Assembly: GCA_037039925.1 (NCBI GenBank)
Contig: JAXRKP010000529.1
Span: forward strand, 22,501-86,500
From: Doris montereyensis
Lineage: Eukaryota; Mollusca; Gastropoda; Nudibranchia; Dorididae
Length of the DNA stretch: 64,000 nt
Reading direction: 5' to 3'
The translations under genes were made by a program, and so were the position numbers. Shown piece by piece: positions 23,445 through 59,825 of the stretch; position 1 is the stretch's first letter, and each line of letters opens with the position of its first letter. The notes under the pieces are model-generated. The model saw only the letters and a program-made list of their open reading frames with translations, searched no databases and had not been told where the DNA came from.

Positions 23445-26400
23445 GCGTCTTGCGGTGACGAGAGGTTTGTGGGTTTTGCTTCCTTGGAAACTAATTTAAG
23501 GGAAGGAATACTATAGTTGTGCAGGAACAAGGGACATAACTGAGATCATAACCAGTTGAAAGAAAAAGAGTACACGTTTTTGAGAGGCTCCTTTCAGTCG
23601 CAGCAGTATTTCATATCAGTTTGAGACGGCAATCTGACATGTTTAGAGATCCAAGAGAATGGACAGTTTCTTTGAACATGAGCAGTTCAACAATAACTGA
23701 CATTGTGACATAGAGATGTGGGACCAACCATTGAATTGAAAATGACTGACTTTCATCTGATTATTATATTCCTTCATGTGACACTCACAAGAGTTATCTA
23801 ATTTGCGTAAGACTGCATAGATGCTGTATACTAATAGATTTACCGTTCATAAAATCTATCACAATCCTTATGGGCTGAACCCTCTCGCACCAACCACATC
23901 CAACCACCAAAATTTGGTTCACCTGCATCTCATCCCAACAGCTGTGTTGCTCGGCAATGTCTTACAGCAAAATTTTTCAATATTTAATTTGTAAATCACC
24001 TCTAAAGAACGCAAAAAGACAATGGCCAGTTTGGAATTTTTAGCCTCGACACGTTAATTGAGATTTAATAATTATTGATAATCATGTCTAAATTTTTTAA
24101 AGGTTCTATTCTCTCCCTTCGCCGCTCTACGGGTAGACCTATGTCACTGTCACGATATATGTGTTCCCAAGACAGTCGTCTCCCTGTCATTACTCCTGGA
24201 TTAGCACCGCTTGGCCATAGGCAAGGCACAACAGTGGAAAATACATTGTGGCGGTGCTTAAGCGGGAGTAATATGCAATAGGGGAGACGACTGATTTGGG
24301 AAGACTACTTGGCAACGTGAAAGTGAGGCTTTCCTCATGAAAATGATAAAACTGGGAAACAGAACCAGTAAGGGGGGTCCATATATCCTTATTAAACAAG
24401 AATTGAGGTGGTCAGCTATTATGAAGAAAAAGAAGGCAGACACAGAGAGTAATGCATAATAGCGACATGGGAACACTGTTTCTATTAATGCAGGGAGGCA
24501 AGCCCCTCTGAACCCCCCACTCTTTTCCCAGGATAAACTATGAAAATCTAATAAGACTAAAGTATCTCTCATATTCGGAGTTAGGCTTAGAGGAGAGGGG
24601 ACCACGGAACATAGAAGTAGGGTAGGCCAACACATCGCAGAGTGGCAAGAAAGTGATCACACTTCAACACCGCCAAATGTCCAACTCGGTCATGGAGAAG
24701 TAAGAGGAGAGGGTATCATGATAAGCTAGTCTGTACTCCTTAAGATCTGATATCTCGTTTGACCCAGAAATGGTTGGCCAGATAGGAATAACTCGCCAAA
24801 TTTTTAATAATGGGAATGAAGTGAAAATAACGTGGTGGGGGTCTACGTCATCACGAAACCCAGTAAAAAAAAAAGGGGGCAGGGAAATACCTCCCTGATT
24901 ATGCGAGAACCTACTTAAAAACAAAACAAAAACAAAAGTCCTAAGATAAAATAGATACATAACTACTCAATAAAATATTCACATCTGATAGTTAACACTA
25001 TTTGGCGTAAGAATTAAACACCACTTTTTAAAAGTTATATTCATTTCTGAGTCAAACAGGACATCACTTCTTTAAGGCCAGCGCTATTTGTCATTTATGA
25101 CGGATAGACTTTGCCACTATCCGCACTGGTACTTAATCTCAACGGTGAAAGGAGCTTGTCCCTCATTCGATTCACCATTATGATGGATGTATTTTGCCAC
25201 CTATCTGTGATTAATGATAAATGATGGACCTGAGCATGATCCCAGTTAAATTAGGAACAGACTTTGTATTTTCGTAATGACTAGTGTATGAATTTAAACA
25301 TCTAATATAAGGTAGATAATGATGATTCTATTCTGTTATGTGACATTTTTCACTTTTTCCCCCTGGATGTGACGAATTACAGATGAATATGGTGGATGAG
25401 AATGATTCACCATTAAATCTAGATGTATGTGACCTGTGTGATTTGATATACAGACCTCTCTGTCGTATATGTTGCATCTCTCTCTACTATCTTTCTTGGC
25501 CTTGTCTTTTCTCTCTCTCTGTCTTGTGTGTGTATCTATCTCCTATTTTTCTTGGTCTATTGTTTGTCGCTTTCACTAAGTCACGGGTGTGTAAAAGTGT
25601 CTCCCTCCCCTTTTATTAAGTCTTGTGTCACAGTTCAACATTAGGTCTAGATCTATGAGGCATACTGTCACTGTGTGATTTGATCTGAAGATATGTATGT
25701 GTGTGTGTCTCTCTGTGTGCATCTTGCACATGAATGTATGTCACTCTCCTTCTATCTTTCTTGGTCTTGTGTTTCTCTCCCTTCCTCTTTATTTGAGTCT
25801 TGTGAAATACTCGGATCTAGATTTAATCTTAGATCTAGAGCTAATATAAGGTTTCTTGTAAGAAAATTGTGGACCCTATGGCAAAGTTGACGGTCTATGT
25901 CACTGGTGACAATGAAATGATGCGCTTACTGTGAGAGCATACTCAAGTATGAAATTGGTACTCGATTCGTCATCCGTAATCAGCAATACATCCGATAGGG
26001 CCTACTAATGACGAATAGTATTTTTTCTCCCCCAGGTTTTCATTATGACGAAGTCACTTCGCTTCTTTAGGGGTGCCGGCTAGCCTACATTGTGGTCAGC
26101 CGGTGAGAGAGAGTGAGAGTGTGATCCCGCATGGTGGGTGTCTTTATTTTACAGTCAGTCAGGTCAACGATACATCACAAAAAGTATCGACGATCGTTTT
26201 AACTAAAATTTTCAAGTTTGATACTGCCTCAAGGTGCTAATGCTAAAAAAGTGCAATAATGCTAGACTTAAATATAGCAAGCAATGATGTCAATACTGCC
26301 CTAGATCTACTTAAGACTAAGAAGATCGATTATATCTCATAAAAGTAGGCTACCTCACCTGAACATGAAAATGAAGACAAATGTCTAATGACTCTCAGAT

Positions 26401-27232
26401 GGGCACTTTGAATCATGGTTTCGAGTGGGCAACATAAATTTAAAAGGTTGCAGCCAGGTTTTGATAACCAAATTTAGATAGATCTAAATATTCTAGGTGC
26501 CGATGATGATTAAAACACTTAAATAGTGGCAACAACAGTTGAGCAGGCGAGATCGTGAAAAGCCGTGCACTGTGTCGATGCCAATGTTACTTCGACTTTT
26601 CCTCCTGTAACGACCCTGTAAACCCTGTATGTTGACGCATGGTAGCTCAGACAGTTTACTGGGTCGATCGTTGTTTTCGATTCTCAAAATGATGCGACTA
26701 TGATATTAAATTTAATTCTTTTTCATGTTCTCTCTCCACTTCTCCACTGGTCTTGGTACTGATTATGCTCACTAACAGTGAAAGGAAAGAAGCCTATAAA
26801 AAAATCTATTTCTTAAAGGTGTAAAGACAAAAATTGTCGCTAACTCGATTAAATCTCACGAGTTGGTGCGAAAATACATTAGTGTTATTAATATTTTATT
26901 TTTTATTTTCCATTTCCCTGCATCTATTTTTCAGTTGTTCTGTAATACTCATCTCCTCTTTTCTTGATTTATTTACAATCTTTCTTTAATGTAATTGTTC
27001 TGTTCTTTATTCACACTGCCAGACTTTTTGTGTGACGATCGTCCCAGCTGTTTGGGTGGTGACCTAGACGTTTAGGTTGTGGCGGTCAATGGAAATCTTT
27101 TACATCGGAAGCAATATTTCTGGTCTCCCTTTGGGTTAGTTTACATGGTGGCAAGGCAACGACGCATATTTCAAGTGATTTGTGGCGGAGCTTTTGGAAC
27201 GATCTTGATTTGGATTTTTAGGATCAATAATC
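23445..27232. other. Head-to-head intergenic region of MRPL18 and the WD40 gene; no other gene seen
   Basis: About 3.8 kb with no convincing splice-bounded frame. It holds an inverted repeat (24,163-24,305), pyrimidine-rich CTCT tracts near 25.45-25.80 kb and several CTAGATCT words (for example near 25,645 and 25,815). Promoters of both flanking genes must lie here, but no TATA or other clear core element was identified for either. Confidence 0.5.
24163..24305. repeat. Inverted repeat, about 48-bp arms, 40-base loop
   Basis: The left arm 24,163-24,210 contains CAGTCGTCTCCC and ATTACTCC, then AGCACCGC. The right arm 24,251-24,305 contains GCGGTGCT, GGGAGTAAT and GGGAGACGACTG. Several mismatches interrupt the pairing. 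The class is unknown. Confidence 0.65.
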
Positions 27233-51621
<24,389 letters not shown>

Positions 51622-52140
51622 AATTTGGTGTTTGGACTTCCAGACAGGGTCATGTCAATGCTTTCTTCTACTTTTGATGCCTAACAAAAGGCTTCATGGC
51701 TCTTGTAGAGAAAAGCACAAATGGAAATTAGATTGTCATGGTGCTAAGAAGTTTGGAACTATTTTTGCATTAGCTATTATCTAGAGATAAGTGTCTTCAT
51801 CACTGAAGAAATTGGGTGTTTTAGATATTTAGAAAAATATGTTTTCCCAAATTTGCTTTGAAATGGGTTTTTAAAATTTATGATTTTTTGTGCATGTTAA
51901 TTTGATTGATATTGGTTTGAAAACTTGGTTGAGAAAAATGGCATTCGCATTTTATATTTATCTTATTACATAATATTACTTTACAGATATTAAAAAAATG
52001 TTTCCAACCTGTTTTGTATTGAGTATATGATCAATTCATCAACTTGTAACAACTACCATTCCTTGATACACAAATTGAATAAGATAAACAAAAACAGTAT
52101 TTCAATATTTAAAAGATGAAAGTTTAAATTTATGATTTAT

Positions 52141-52395
52141 AGGGAACGATATGGTCGAGTAGTTAAAAGGCATTGCACTGTGACCTAGAGGTACTGGGTT
52201 TGAGTCCCTTTTCTTTCGAGCCCCACTTCAGGCATTTCGTTACTTCTCTTGGGCAAGAAAATTTGCCCTATTTGCTCACTTGGACAACATGCATTGAGCA
52301 TAAGTTTTATGATTTTCTGTGTTCCTTTCTCTAAAATAAATTGGAATGCCAGGCACGACACCTTTCGGTGCCAGCGCTGACGCTGAAATTGAACA
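52141..52395 (+). mobile_element. SINE family D (tRNA-headed)
   Basis: The A-box-like element is TGGTCGAGTAGTTAAAAGG and the B box GGGTTTGAGTCCC, correctly spaced about 35 bases apart. The body ends with a stem-like GGCACGACACCTTTCGGTGC. It lies downstream of the WD40 stop codon, possibly inside its 3' UTR; an AATAAA occurs within it at 52,335-52,340. Confidence 0.75.
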
Positions 52396-53472
52396 GAATT
52401 TGATTTTTAAAAATTTATAATGAGGGCTTCATGAAATTTAAAATATTTTTTTTAACTATTTATCTGAATTTGTCTTTTAAATCATGGTGGAAAGACCCTA
52501 TCTTGGGGCAAACACATATCAGTTGAATAGCCTTTGAGAGGAGAATGCTGTCACATACTTTACAAGACTGTCCATTGTAATGTAATGAGTGTGTTGATGG
52601 AAAATTGATGTCTTGCAGCTTGAAGTTGAAGGTGCTCTAGCCTCACACACTTTTTGTTTTCTACTCATCTTTTTCTTATTTGATTCTACTGTTAATATTT
52701 TACTTTAGGGAATTTATTTATTATGACGTCTTTAACATTACGAGAGTGAGAGACCTATGAGTGAATGAAAAAGAGTATAAATTATATTATATTATATTAT
52801 ATTATATTAATTTTTCTGTTTTTGATTATTTATGGTGAGCATTATGTTAACAAACACAATGTAATTTTCTGTTTAAAGATCAATAATGGATATCTTATCT
52901 TTTCTTCTTACCTGAAGACTACGATGAACAGGGCTGATTTCAATAATTAACTAATTAACTATGCAGTGGTCTCTGCCCTAGAACTAGAACTTACTCTTTT
53001 TTTCCCCCATTACAATTTAGTTAAACAATTGAAAGGTGGTGAAATTTTGTTGTAAGACATCTGTACATCTTCTTTTCAGCAGTGAAATTGAGAGATCTTA
53101 GTCTTAGTCATGAAGAGTGCCATGGAAAAATGATGTGTATTCATGTATATTAATTATTATGTATAGTATATTAAAATCATGTGTGTTTAGAGTTTTCCCT
53201 TTAGAATTAGATACATATTTCATCCAATCGTGGTTGTAAATTTATTTATAATGCATGTCAAATGTTGAAACTTTGGTCTTACATTCCACAAGTAAATTTC
53301 ATTAAAGAAAAAATTATGTTCATAATTCTCTGCTTGCAAAATTCAGTTAATATGTTTTTAAGAGATTTAGAATTAGATTCATCTGTTCTGATTATCTATT
53401 AGAAGTCCTACTGTGTAATTTATATGTTTTTTCTGTTGTGATTGTCAGTTGGAAGTCCAACTATATGATTAT

Positions 53473-53767
53473 ATATCGACCGGGAAAGTCGAAAACCGTG
53501 TAAGTCTAAAATTAACAACACCTTTCTTTTTCTACATTTATACATATTAGGCTTCGTCTAGTTATGATTCTGTGGGACAAGAACCAATAGAAACCCATAT
53601 AACAACCCTATGAGCAATCCATGTAGCCCTATTGGATCTAGTTTTTGACACTTGCACACCTTGTATGTCTGTGAAATTAGAATAAAAAGCGTAGCAGCAT
53701 TTTCTTTGGTTTTCTCAAAACATCCAAAATTGGATTTAACGCGCTTTGCAACTTTCACCGTCGATAT
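53473..53767. mobile_element. MITE with ATATCGACSGKGAAAGT termini, about 295 bp
   Basis: The left end is ATATCGACCGGGAAAGTCG. The right end reversed is ATATCGACGGTGAAAGTTGC. The interior contains TCCAATTTTGGATGTTTTGA in reverse, shared with 11,714-11,850. No coding capacity. Confidence 0.75.
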
Positions 53768-54779
53768 GTGTTTTCTTTATGTAAAAATAACCTCTCAAAT
53801 TTCATGGTAGATAATTTATGTAATTTATGATGACTACTGAGGTGTTCATTAAAACAGATATTCATACTTATTTCACTATCTCTATCAATTTAGAAGGGAA
53901 AAAAAGGAGTCATTGCTTTAATTCTTGGCACATTAATATGTATTTATCCGGTATTTATAACAAAACACCATTTAAAATGAAAGAATTTATCGTCTGCTGG
54001 TTTTGCTGAGCTTGGTTAGATCCCTGTTTGTTGAGTAACAGAGTAAAACAAGAAGAAACCTGTACTGTTTCAAACATAATGACGTAACAAGCACTCACTA
54101 TTGGCTAGAGAAACATTCCTCTCTCAGGATATTTCTTTTTCGGACTTACGTTACATAATTCCTCATAAGCTTAAAATTTCTCCATCAATTCTTTTCATAT
54201 TGCTACCGTATACTAATAACTTATAATAGATGCTTCTGATGAAAGGGCGTTAAAAACAGTAAAATACGGAAGATGTAAGCATTTAAATTCGTGCGAAAGT
54301 TTTGAACCATTCATGCTATGTGATGATATGGCTTTTTTCTGTCTTCTTAACATAATCATTGATAACTTTGTTCTATATTTACCAATATCAATTAAAATGT
54401 ACATGTATGACAAAACGTTAGCTATCTCTTTCACCTTGTGCCAATTTCATTGAGATCCAGCCATTACATTTTAAGATAGGCATATTATTTTTTAGGCCAT
54501 CCTGTATATACAAGTATAATAAGATATAATCTTGGCATATATATCCATTTATGTTTCTCTCATCTACTATACAAGCATTTATTATTATGATTTTTAACAA
54601 CTCACAACTTGTAAACATTCATAGCACCATAATATGTGTTAACTTAAAAATATATCAAGATGTTCTAATTCTAGTGGCTGCTTTTGGTTTTGTCTATTTT
54701 TTGTCAGGTTTATTTGTGGAGTGATGATTTGTGTTTTAGTCCTCAACATCGTATTTTGTCCTTTGGGAACATTTTTTGT

Positions 54780-55990
54780 CTCTTTCAATGTTGTGTCATA
54801 TTGTACATTGTTTTGGGATTGTTTTGTCTCTCTATGTTGTGTACATTGTTTTGTCTCTTCTATGTTTGTGTCATATTATACATTGTTTTGTCTCTCTTGT
54901 TGTTCATTGTTTTGTTATGTTGTGTCATTCCATAAAATGTTTTGGTCTTTTTTCATATTTCATTGTTTTGATGTTGTGATGATTTGTTTTGTCTTATGTT
55001 GTGTCATATTATAGTCCTCAACATATGTTGTGTCATATTATACATTGTTTTGTCTCTCTATTTTGTCCTTTATCATTGTTTTGACTGTTTTATAGCAATG
55101 TTGTGTCATATTATACATTGTTTTGTCTCTTCTATATTGTGTCATATTGTACATTGTTTTGTCTCTTCAATGTTGTGTCATATTGTACATTGTTTTGTCT
55201 CTTCTATGTTGTGTCATATTATACATTGTTTTGTATCTCTATGTTGTGTCATATTATACATTGTTTTGTCTCTTCTATGTTGTGTCATTGTTTTGTCTCT
55301 CTATTACTGTCATATTATACATTGTTTTGTCTCTCTATGTTGTGTCATATTGTTGTTTTGTCATATCATATACATTGTTTTGTCTCTTCTATGTTGTGTC
55401 ATATTATACATTGTTTTGTCTCTTCTATGTTGTGTCATATTATACATTGTTTTGTCTCTCTATATTGTGTCATATTATACATTGTTTTGTCTCTCTATGT
55501 TGTGTCATATTATACATTGTTTTGTCTCTCTATATTGTGTCATATTATACATTGTTTTGTCTCTTCTATATGTGTCATATTGTACATTGTTTGTCATATT
55601 GTGTTATACATTGTTTTGTCTCTTCTATATTGTGTCATATTGTACATTGTTTTGTCTCTTCTATGTTGTATTGTACATTGTTTTGTCTCTTCTATATTGT
55701 GTCATATTATACATTGTTTTGTCTCTCTATGTTGTGTCATATTATACATTGTTTTGTCTCTCTATGTTGTGTCATATTATACATTGTTTTGTCTCTATGT
55801 TGTGTCATATTATACATTGTTTTGTCTCTCTATGTTGTGTCATATTATACATTGTTTTGTCTCTCTATGTTGTGTCATATTATACATTGTTTTCTCTTTC
55901 TATGTTGTGTCATATTATACATTGTTTTGTCTCTCTATGTTAAGTCCTACTTCTATATTACATTGTTTTGCCTCTCATGTTTTCATATTG
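54780..55990. repeat. Minisatellite, unit about 35 bp
   Basis: About 30 units containing TATTATACATTGTTTTGTCT followed by CTCTATGTTGTGTCA. All three plus-strand frames stay open over long stretches because the unit lacks stops, giving Leu/Ser/Cys/Val/Ile-rich translations. These are not genes: there is no start context, splice context or complexity. Confidence 0.95.
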
Positions 55991-56025
55991 ATACATTGTT
56001 TTGTCTCTTTATCTAGCTGTTTCCT

Positions 56026-56165
56026 CTGAATTCACCCTGAGATCACCACATATGATGGACAGAGTAAGTTTAAATGAAACAAACATAACAAACAAAACCT
56101 CTAAATTTGCCATGAGATGACCACCTATGGAGGACAGAATAAATTTCAATGCAACAAAATACAGG
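56026..56165 (+). repeat. Two tandem copies of the short dispersed retroposon family
   Basis: Copy 1 has AATTCACCCTGAGATCACCA and GTTTAAATGAAAC with an AACATAACAAACAAAAC tail. Copy 2, from about 56,098, has ATTTGCCATGAGATGACCAC and ATTTCAATGCAAC. The tandem follows the 35-bp minisatellite. Confidence 0.7.
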
Positions 56166-56499
56166 CTCTGGCAGTATAGGTTGGTCATGTTCATTTGTTT
56201 ATCACATACGATTCAATAACATATTTATGGAAATGACATATTTGTGATTTTTTTCCCATGTATCTTTTAATATTTCACCTGGAGCTTCAATATTTTTTTT
56301 ATCTTACATGCATAAACATGGAAATTATACAGGAGCATTAAAACCAATTCATTTATTCTTATAATCTGGTACAACATGTACAGTACTAATGCAAATTTAT
56401 TTTTAAAAAGTGCACATTCACTACATTTCAAGTTACATTTAGTTCCATATCATCTGTTTATATCTTTATCTGCCATCGAAAAGATATAAGTATGATCTA

Positions 56500-56513
56500 G
56501 TATTATTTTTATT

Positions 56514-56558
<45 letters not shown>

Positions 56559-56635
56559 TTAATCATAATCATAATCATCATTATCATCTTCAACATGCAT
56601 CATCATCATTATCATTATTATTATTATTAATATTC

Positions 56636-56730
<95 letters not shown>
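56500..56730. repeat. (ATC)n then (ATT)n microsatellite
   Basis: CATCAT triplets at 56,515-56,600, then ATT triplets to 56,727. Not coding. Confidence 0.95.
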
Positions 56731-57534
56731 CCGAAGTGATTTTATTTTGCTTTGAGTTAGGGTTTTTGATTTTAGTATATATGAGTAACTGTTAAAATAT
56801 AGCCCTCCTATATCATTGAAAAGTTGACATATTGGACATATTGAATTTTCAAAATCTATCTCCTCTCTTAGTTCAAAACCTGTGCAGATCATTTTTTCCA
56901 TTCAATATCTAAAGAGCGACGTCAGATGTTTTAGATATTTGGATAGTTTTGTTTTCATGAATTTTTGAAAATAGCATATAGTGTATGCGTAAAAATGGCA
57001 TTTTTATTACAAAAAAATACATTTTCTCAAAAGTTTACAAGATATAAAAAAAACCTGACGGTGTTCTATTTACATTGATGAGAGGAAACTGTGTGTGAAA
57101 TATTATACAAATAGGTCGATAAATAACGGAGAAGATAGAATTTTAGTGTGAAAAAAATACATTTCAAGAAAAATGCAAGTAAAGAAATAAACATAAATAA
57201 CAAAAAGCAAACTCTTCAGACCCGTTGCCCTTCTTGTAGCAGCCCCCTTACTTTTCAATAGTCTCTGGTATTGTTATTAATGTAAAGAGGATTGTAAAAC
57301 TAGGTTTAGATGTGCGTTGCTATGAAAACAGCCGTTAAAATGACCAGTTTTGTTTTTTTCCCTCTATTCCTATGCTTGTGCACGTATTTTCATACGCAGA
57401 ACGCTGGCCTCCACCTCTTGTGTCACAAAGCGCAGGGTAGATTGACGTGCAGTGTCCCCCAAAGCCAAGTAAAAGAACTGTGTTACCACATTAGCGATTA
57501 GCCGTCGCTAGAGGGGTTTTCAGTGCCAATTTTC

Positions 57535-57735
57535 TCAGTCAGTGTTAGAGTAATTTACGTCAAATCTTTGACTGTTTTTACCTACCCTTACCTGGAAAAT
57601 ATTTTGTAAAAAAAAAAAATTATACATTATATGGACATTTTTTTGCCACAATCTTGTAAAAAATGATCGTTCTATCCGAATATGCAAAGAACAGAAAGTC
57701 AACATTTTGGTCCCAAACTCACCAATCCAGGTGCT
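57535..57735 (-). repeat. Dispersed repeat, copy 2 (inverse of 47,848-48,035)
   Basis: The reverse complement carries AAGCACCTGGATTGG, TTCTTTGCATATTCGG, AGAACGATCAT and TAATTTACGTC-like blocks in the same order as copy 1. Confidence 0.75.
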
Positions 57736-57805
57736 TAAAATGATTGAAACAATAACTAATAATTAATCCAAAACACTGCATTCCAAATGTAGTATGTATC
57801 CCATT

Positions 57806-57858
57806 TTTTTTGGTTTCTTTGAAATTTACCCTGTCCACCATTTGTGGTGATCTCAGGG
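57806..57858 (-). mobile_element. Very short (53 bp) retroposon-like insertion with 12-bp TSD
   Basis: Perfect direct repeats ATGTATCCCATT lie at 57,794-57,805 and 57,859-57,870. On the minus strand the insert reads CCCTGAGATCACCACAAATG, then GTGGACAGGGTAAATTTCAA, then AGAAACC and an A6 tail. Same family as 11,498-11,543. Confidence 0.8.
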
Positions 57859-58528
57859 ATGTATCCCATTACCTGTTGTGTCGTGAATATACCTTGTGAT
57901 ATAATTGGGAATAGTAATACTAATAGCATTATCTTTTGTTCTCCAATAAGCTATATACACTGCATGGTCAGTATTATTTCTATACCAGCTTGATACTCTT
58001 TAAAACCTTTCTTTGTTAACAAGTCTATGCAAACATACTTACAAACAAAGTCTGTCAGACAATGAATTTTTTAATTTTGATTTAAGAATATTTTTTTTTT
58101 TTTACTACACTCAATATGAATGAAATATTTGTTTGCGATGAGAACAATCATGAGTCGCATGAGTTACAGTACTCTCTGATTTATCTTTAGCTTTTTTTTC
58201 ATGCCAACAAAACGAATAGTCAATATTTCAAGTTTTCTTCTTTCCATCAAGACTTAGCATTAATAAAATAATGTAAGTGTAGGCATATATTTATCTCAAT
58301 TAATAGTAAATTTTAATCTAGTCCACAAATTACGGAATCCTTAAAAAATATAAGAAGCATTTGTAGATGATGCTGTCTTATTGTCATTTTCCTGTCTTTG
58401 CTTGTGGTAAAAAAGCGTATTCACGGTTGTAAACTTTATGAGTTTTATCAAAACATCTGTCTGCATGTAGCATTTGTACGCAGTTGTTAGAAATATTTTA
58501 TGGGTCAAGTGGAAATTTTATACAAAAG

Positions 58529-58776
58529 TGGCATTGGTGGCCGAGCAGTTAGGCTGCCGGACTGGGGATCATGAAGTCCTGAGTTCGAATCCTAGCAAAG
58601 TTATGTCTGACGTTGTGTTCCTTGGGGAAAGACACTTCACGCATTTTCCCACTCACCCCAGGTGCAAATGTGTGCTAGCACACTTGGGAGCTTGCATCAG
58701 ACTAAGTGTCCTGGATGCTATTGAAACCAGGACAAGCTCTGGCTCTATGGGCCATAACAGCCTTGAAGGAACTTTA
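58529..58776 (+). mobile_element. SINE family A copy
   Basis: The head TTGGTGGCCGAGCAGTTAGG and B box GAGTTCGAATCCTAG are well kept. The body has CCCAGGTGCAAATG and the end CTTGAAGGAACTTTA. An internal deletion removes part of the block between TACAAG and GCGCCCTGG. Confidence 0.85.
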
Positions 58777-59284
58777 TGCACTTCATGGAAATTTTGTACA
58801 AAAACTGTAGTATATCAAATGAACACCATTGTAGGATATATCACAAAATTTCAATATTATCTGCAAGTCGAAAACTGTACAATTGCAACAGGAATTTCGT
58901 ACAGGTAATTTAGATCAAAATAGATCTATGTTTTAATGGGAAAAAAGAAAGATTTGCTTTTTGTTTGGTGTTTGTGTTGAAAGAAACTGCCATTTTTGCC
59001 ATTTGTTGTGGCTAATAGTTGAATATTTGTAATGTTTATGGGTTGTAATTAAAAACAGATAAACTTGTAGTTATAAAATCTATTGATTTAAGTTTCTTTC
59101 TTCCTGGCATTGTGTTTGTTGGATCGCCACCAAAATGTCTACTGAAGTGTCTGCTGAATAAATATGTCTGTTGGTTTCTTGTTGATCAATGTGGTAATTT
59201 ATCATAAGCTGTATGGTTTTAGTATGAAAACAGAAGAGAACAGCTTTTGTTTGAAGACAAAGAAGAAAAAGAAGAAGAAGATTG

Positions 59285-59455
59285 TGTTTGTTTGTTTGTT
59301 TGTTTGTTTGTTTGTTTGTTTGTTTGTTTGTTTGTTTCATTAAAATTGACCCTGTCCACCATATGCCGTGATCTCAGAGTGTATTAAGAGAAAGGAGCAA
59401 GTGAAAGTGAAAGGAAAGAAGCAGGACCTAGCAGAGCCAGCCATCTGCCCACAGA
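59285..59455 (-). repeat. Short dispersed retroposon family copy with (AAAC)n tail
   Basis: On the minus strand it starts GTGGGCAGATGGCTGGCTCT and passes through CTTCTTTCCTTTCACTTTCA and CACTCTGAGATCACGGCATA. It ends CAATTTTAATGAAAC, leading directly into a pure (AAAC)n run (59,285-59,338). The tail shows the 3' polarity of the family. Confidence 0.7.
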
Positions 59456-59459
59456 AATA

Positions 59460-59463
59460 GAAA

Positions 59464-59494
<31 letters not shown>

Positions 59495-59650
59495 AGAAGA
59501 AGAAGAAGAAGAAGAAGAAGAAGAAGAAGGAAGAAGAAGAAGAAGAAGAAGAAGAAGAAGAAGAACAAGAACAAGAAGAAAGAAGAAGAAGAAGAAGAAG
59601 AAGAACAAGAACAAGAAGAACAAGAACAAGAATAAGAAGAACTTGATGAG
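59460..59650. repeat. (GAA)n microsatellite
   Basis: GAA/AAG triplets with occasional CAA. It lies about 70 bases beyond the end of the GPCR gene. Confidence 0.95.
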
Positions 59651-59825
59651 AAGAAAAAAGAAAAAAGAAAAAGAAGAAAAAGCAGACGAATAGTAACGAG
59701 TATTATCGTTCATTTCGACCTACTGATATGAACTTCCTGGTGTTAAAAAATTGGTTGAATTCGATATAGCATTAATGGGAGTAGGAGTGGCAGAGTTGTG
59801 GGTCCTTGTTGGGAAAACGGAAGCG

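Noticed and set aside
54984..56029. Open frames of about 300 residues in all three plus frames
   Set aside because: They are translations of the 35-bp minisatellite, whose unit contains no stops; all three frames being open at once shows this is repeat structure, not a protein.
57310..57501. 63-codon frame with a hydrophobic start and several cysteines, possible secreted peptide
   Set aside because: No TATA, splice or conservation evidence, and it sits beside a dispersed repeat; too weak to call.
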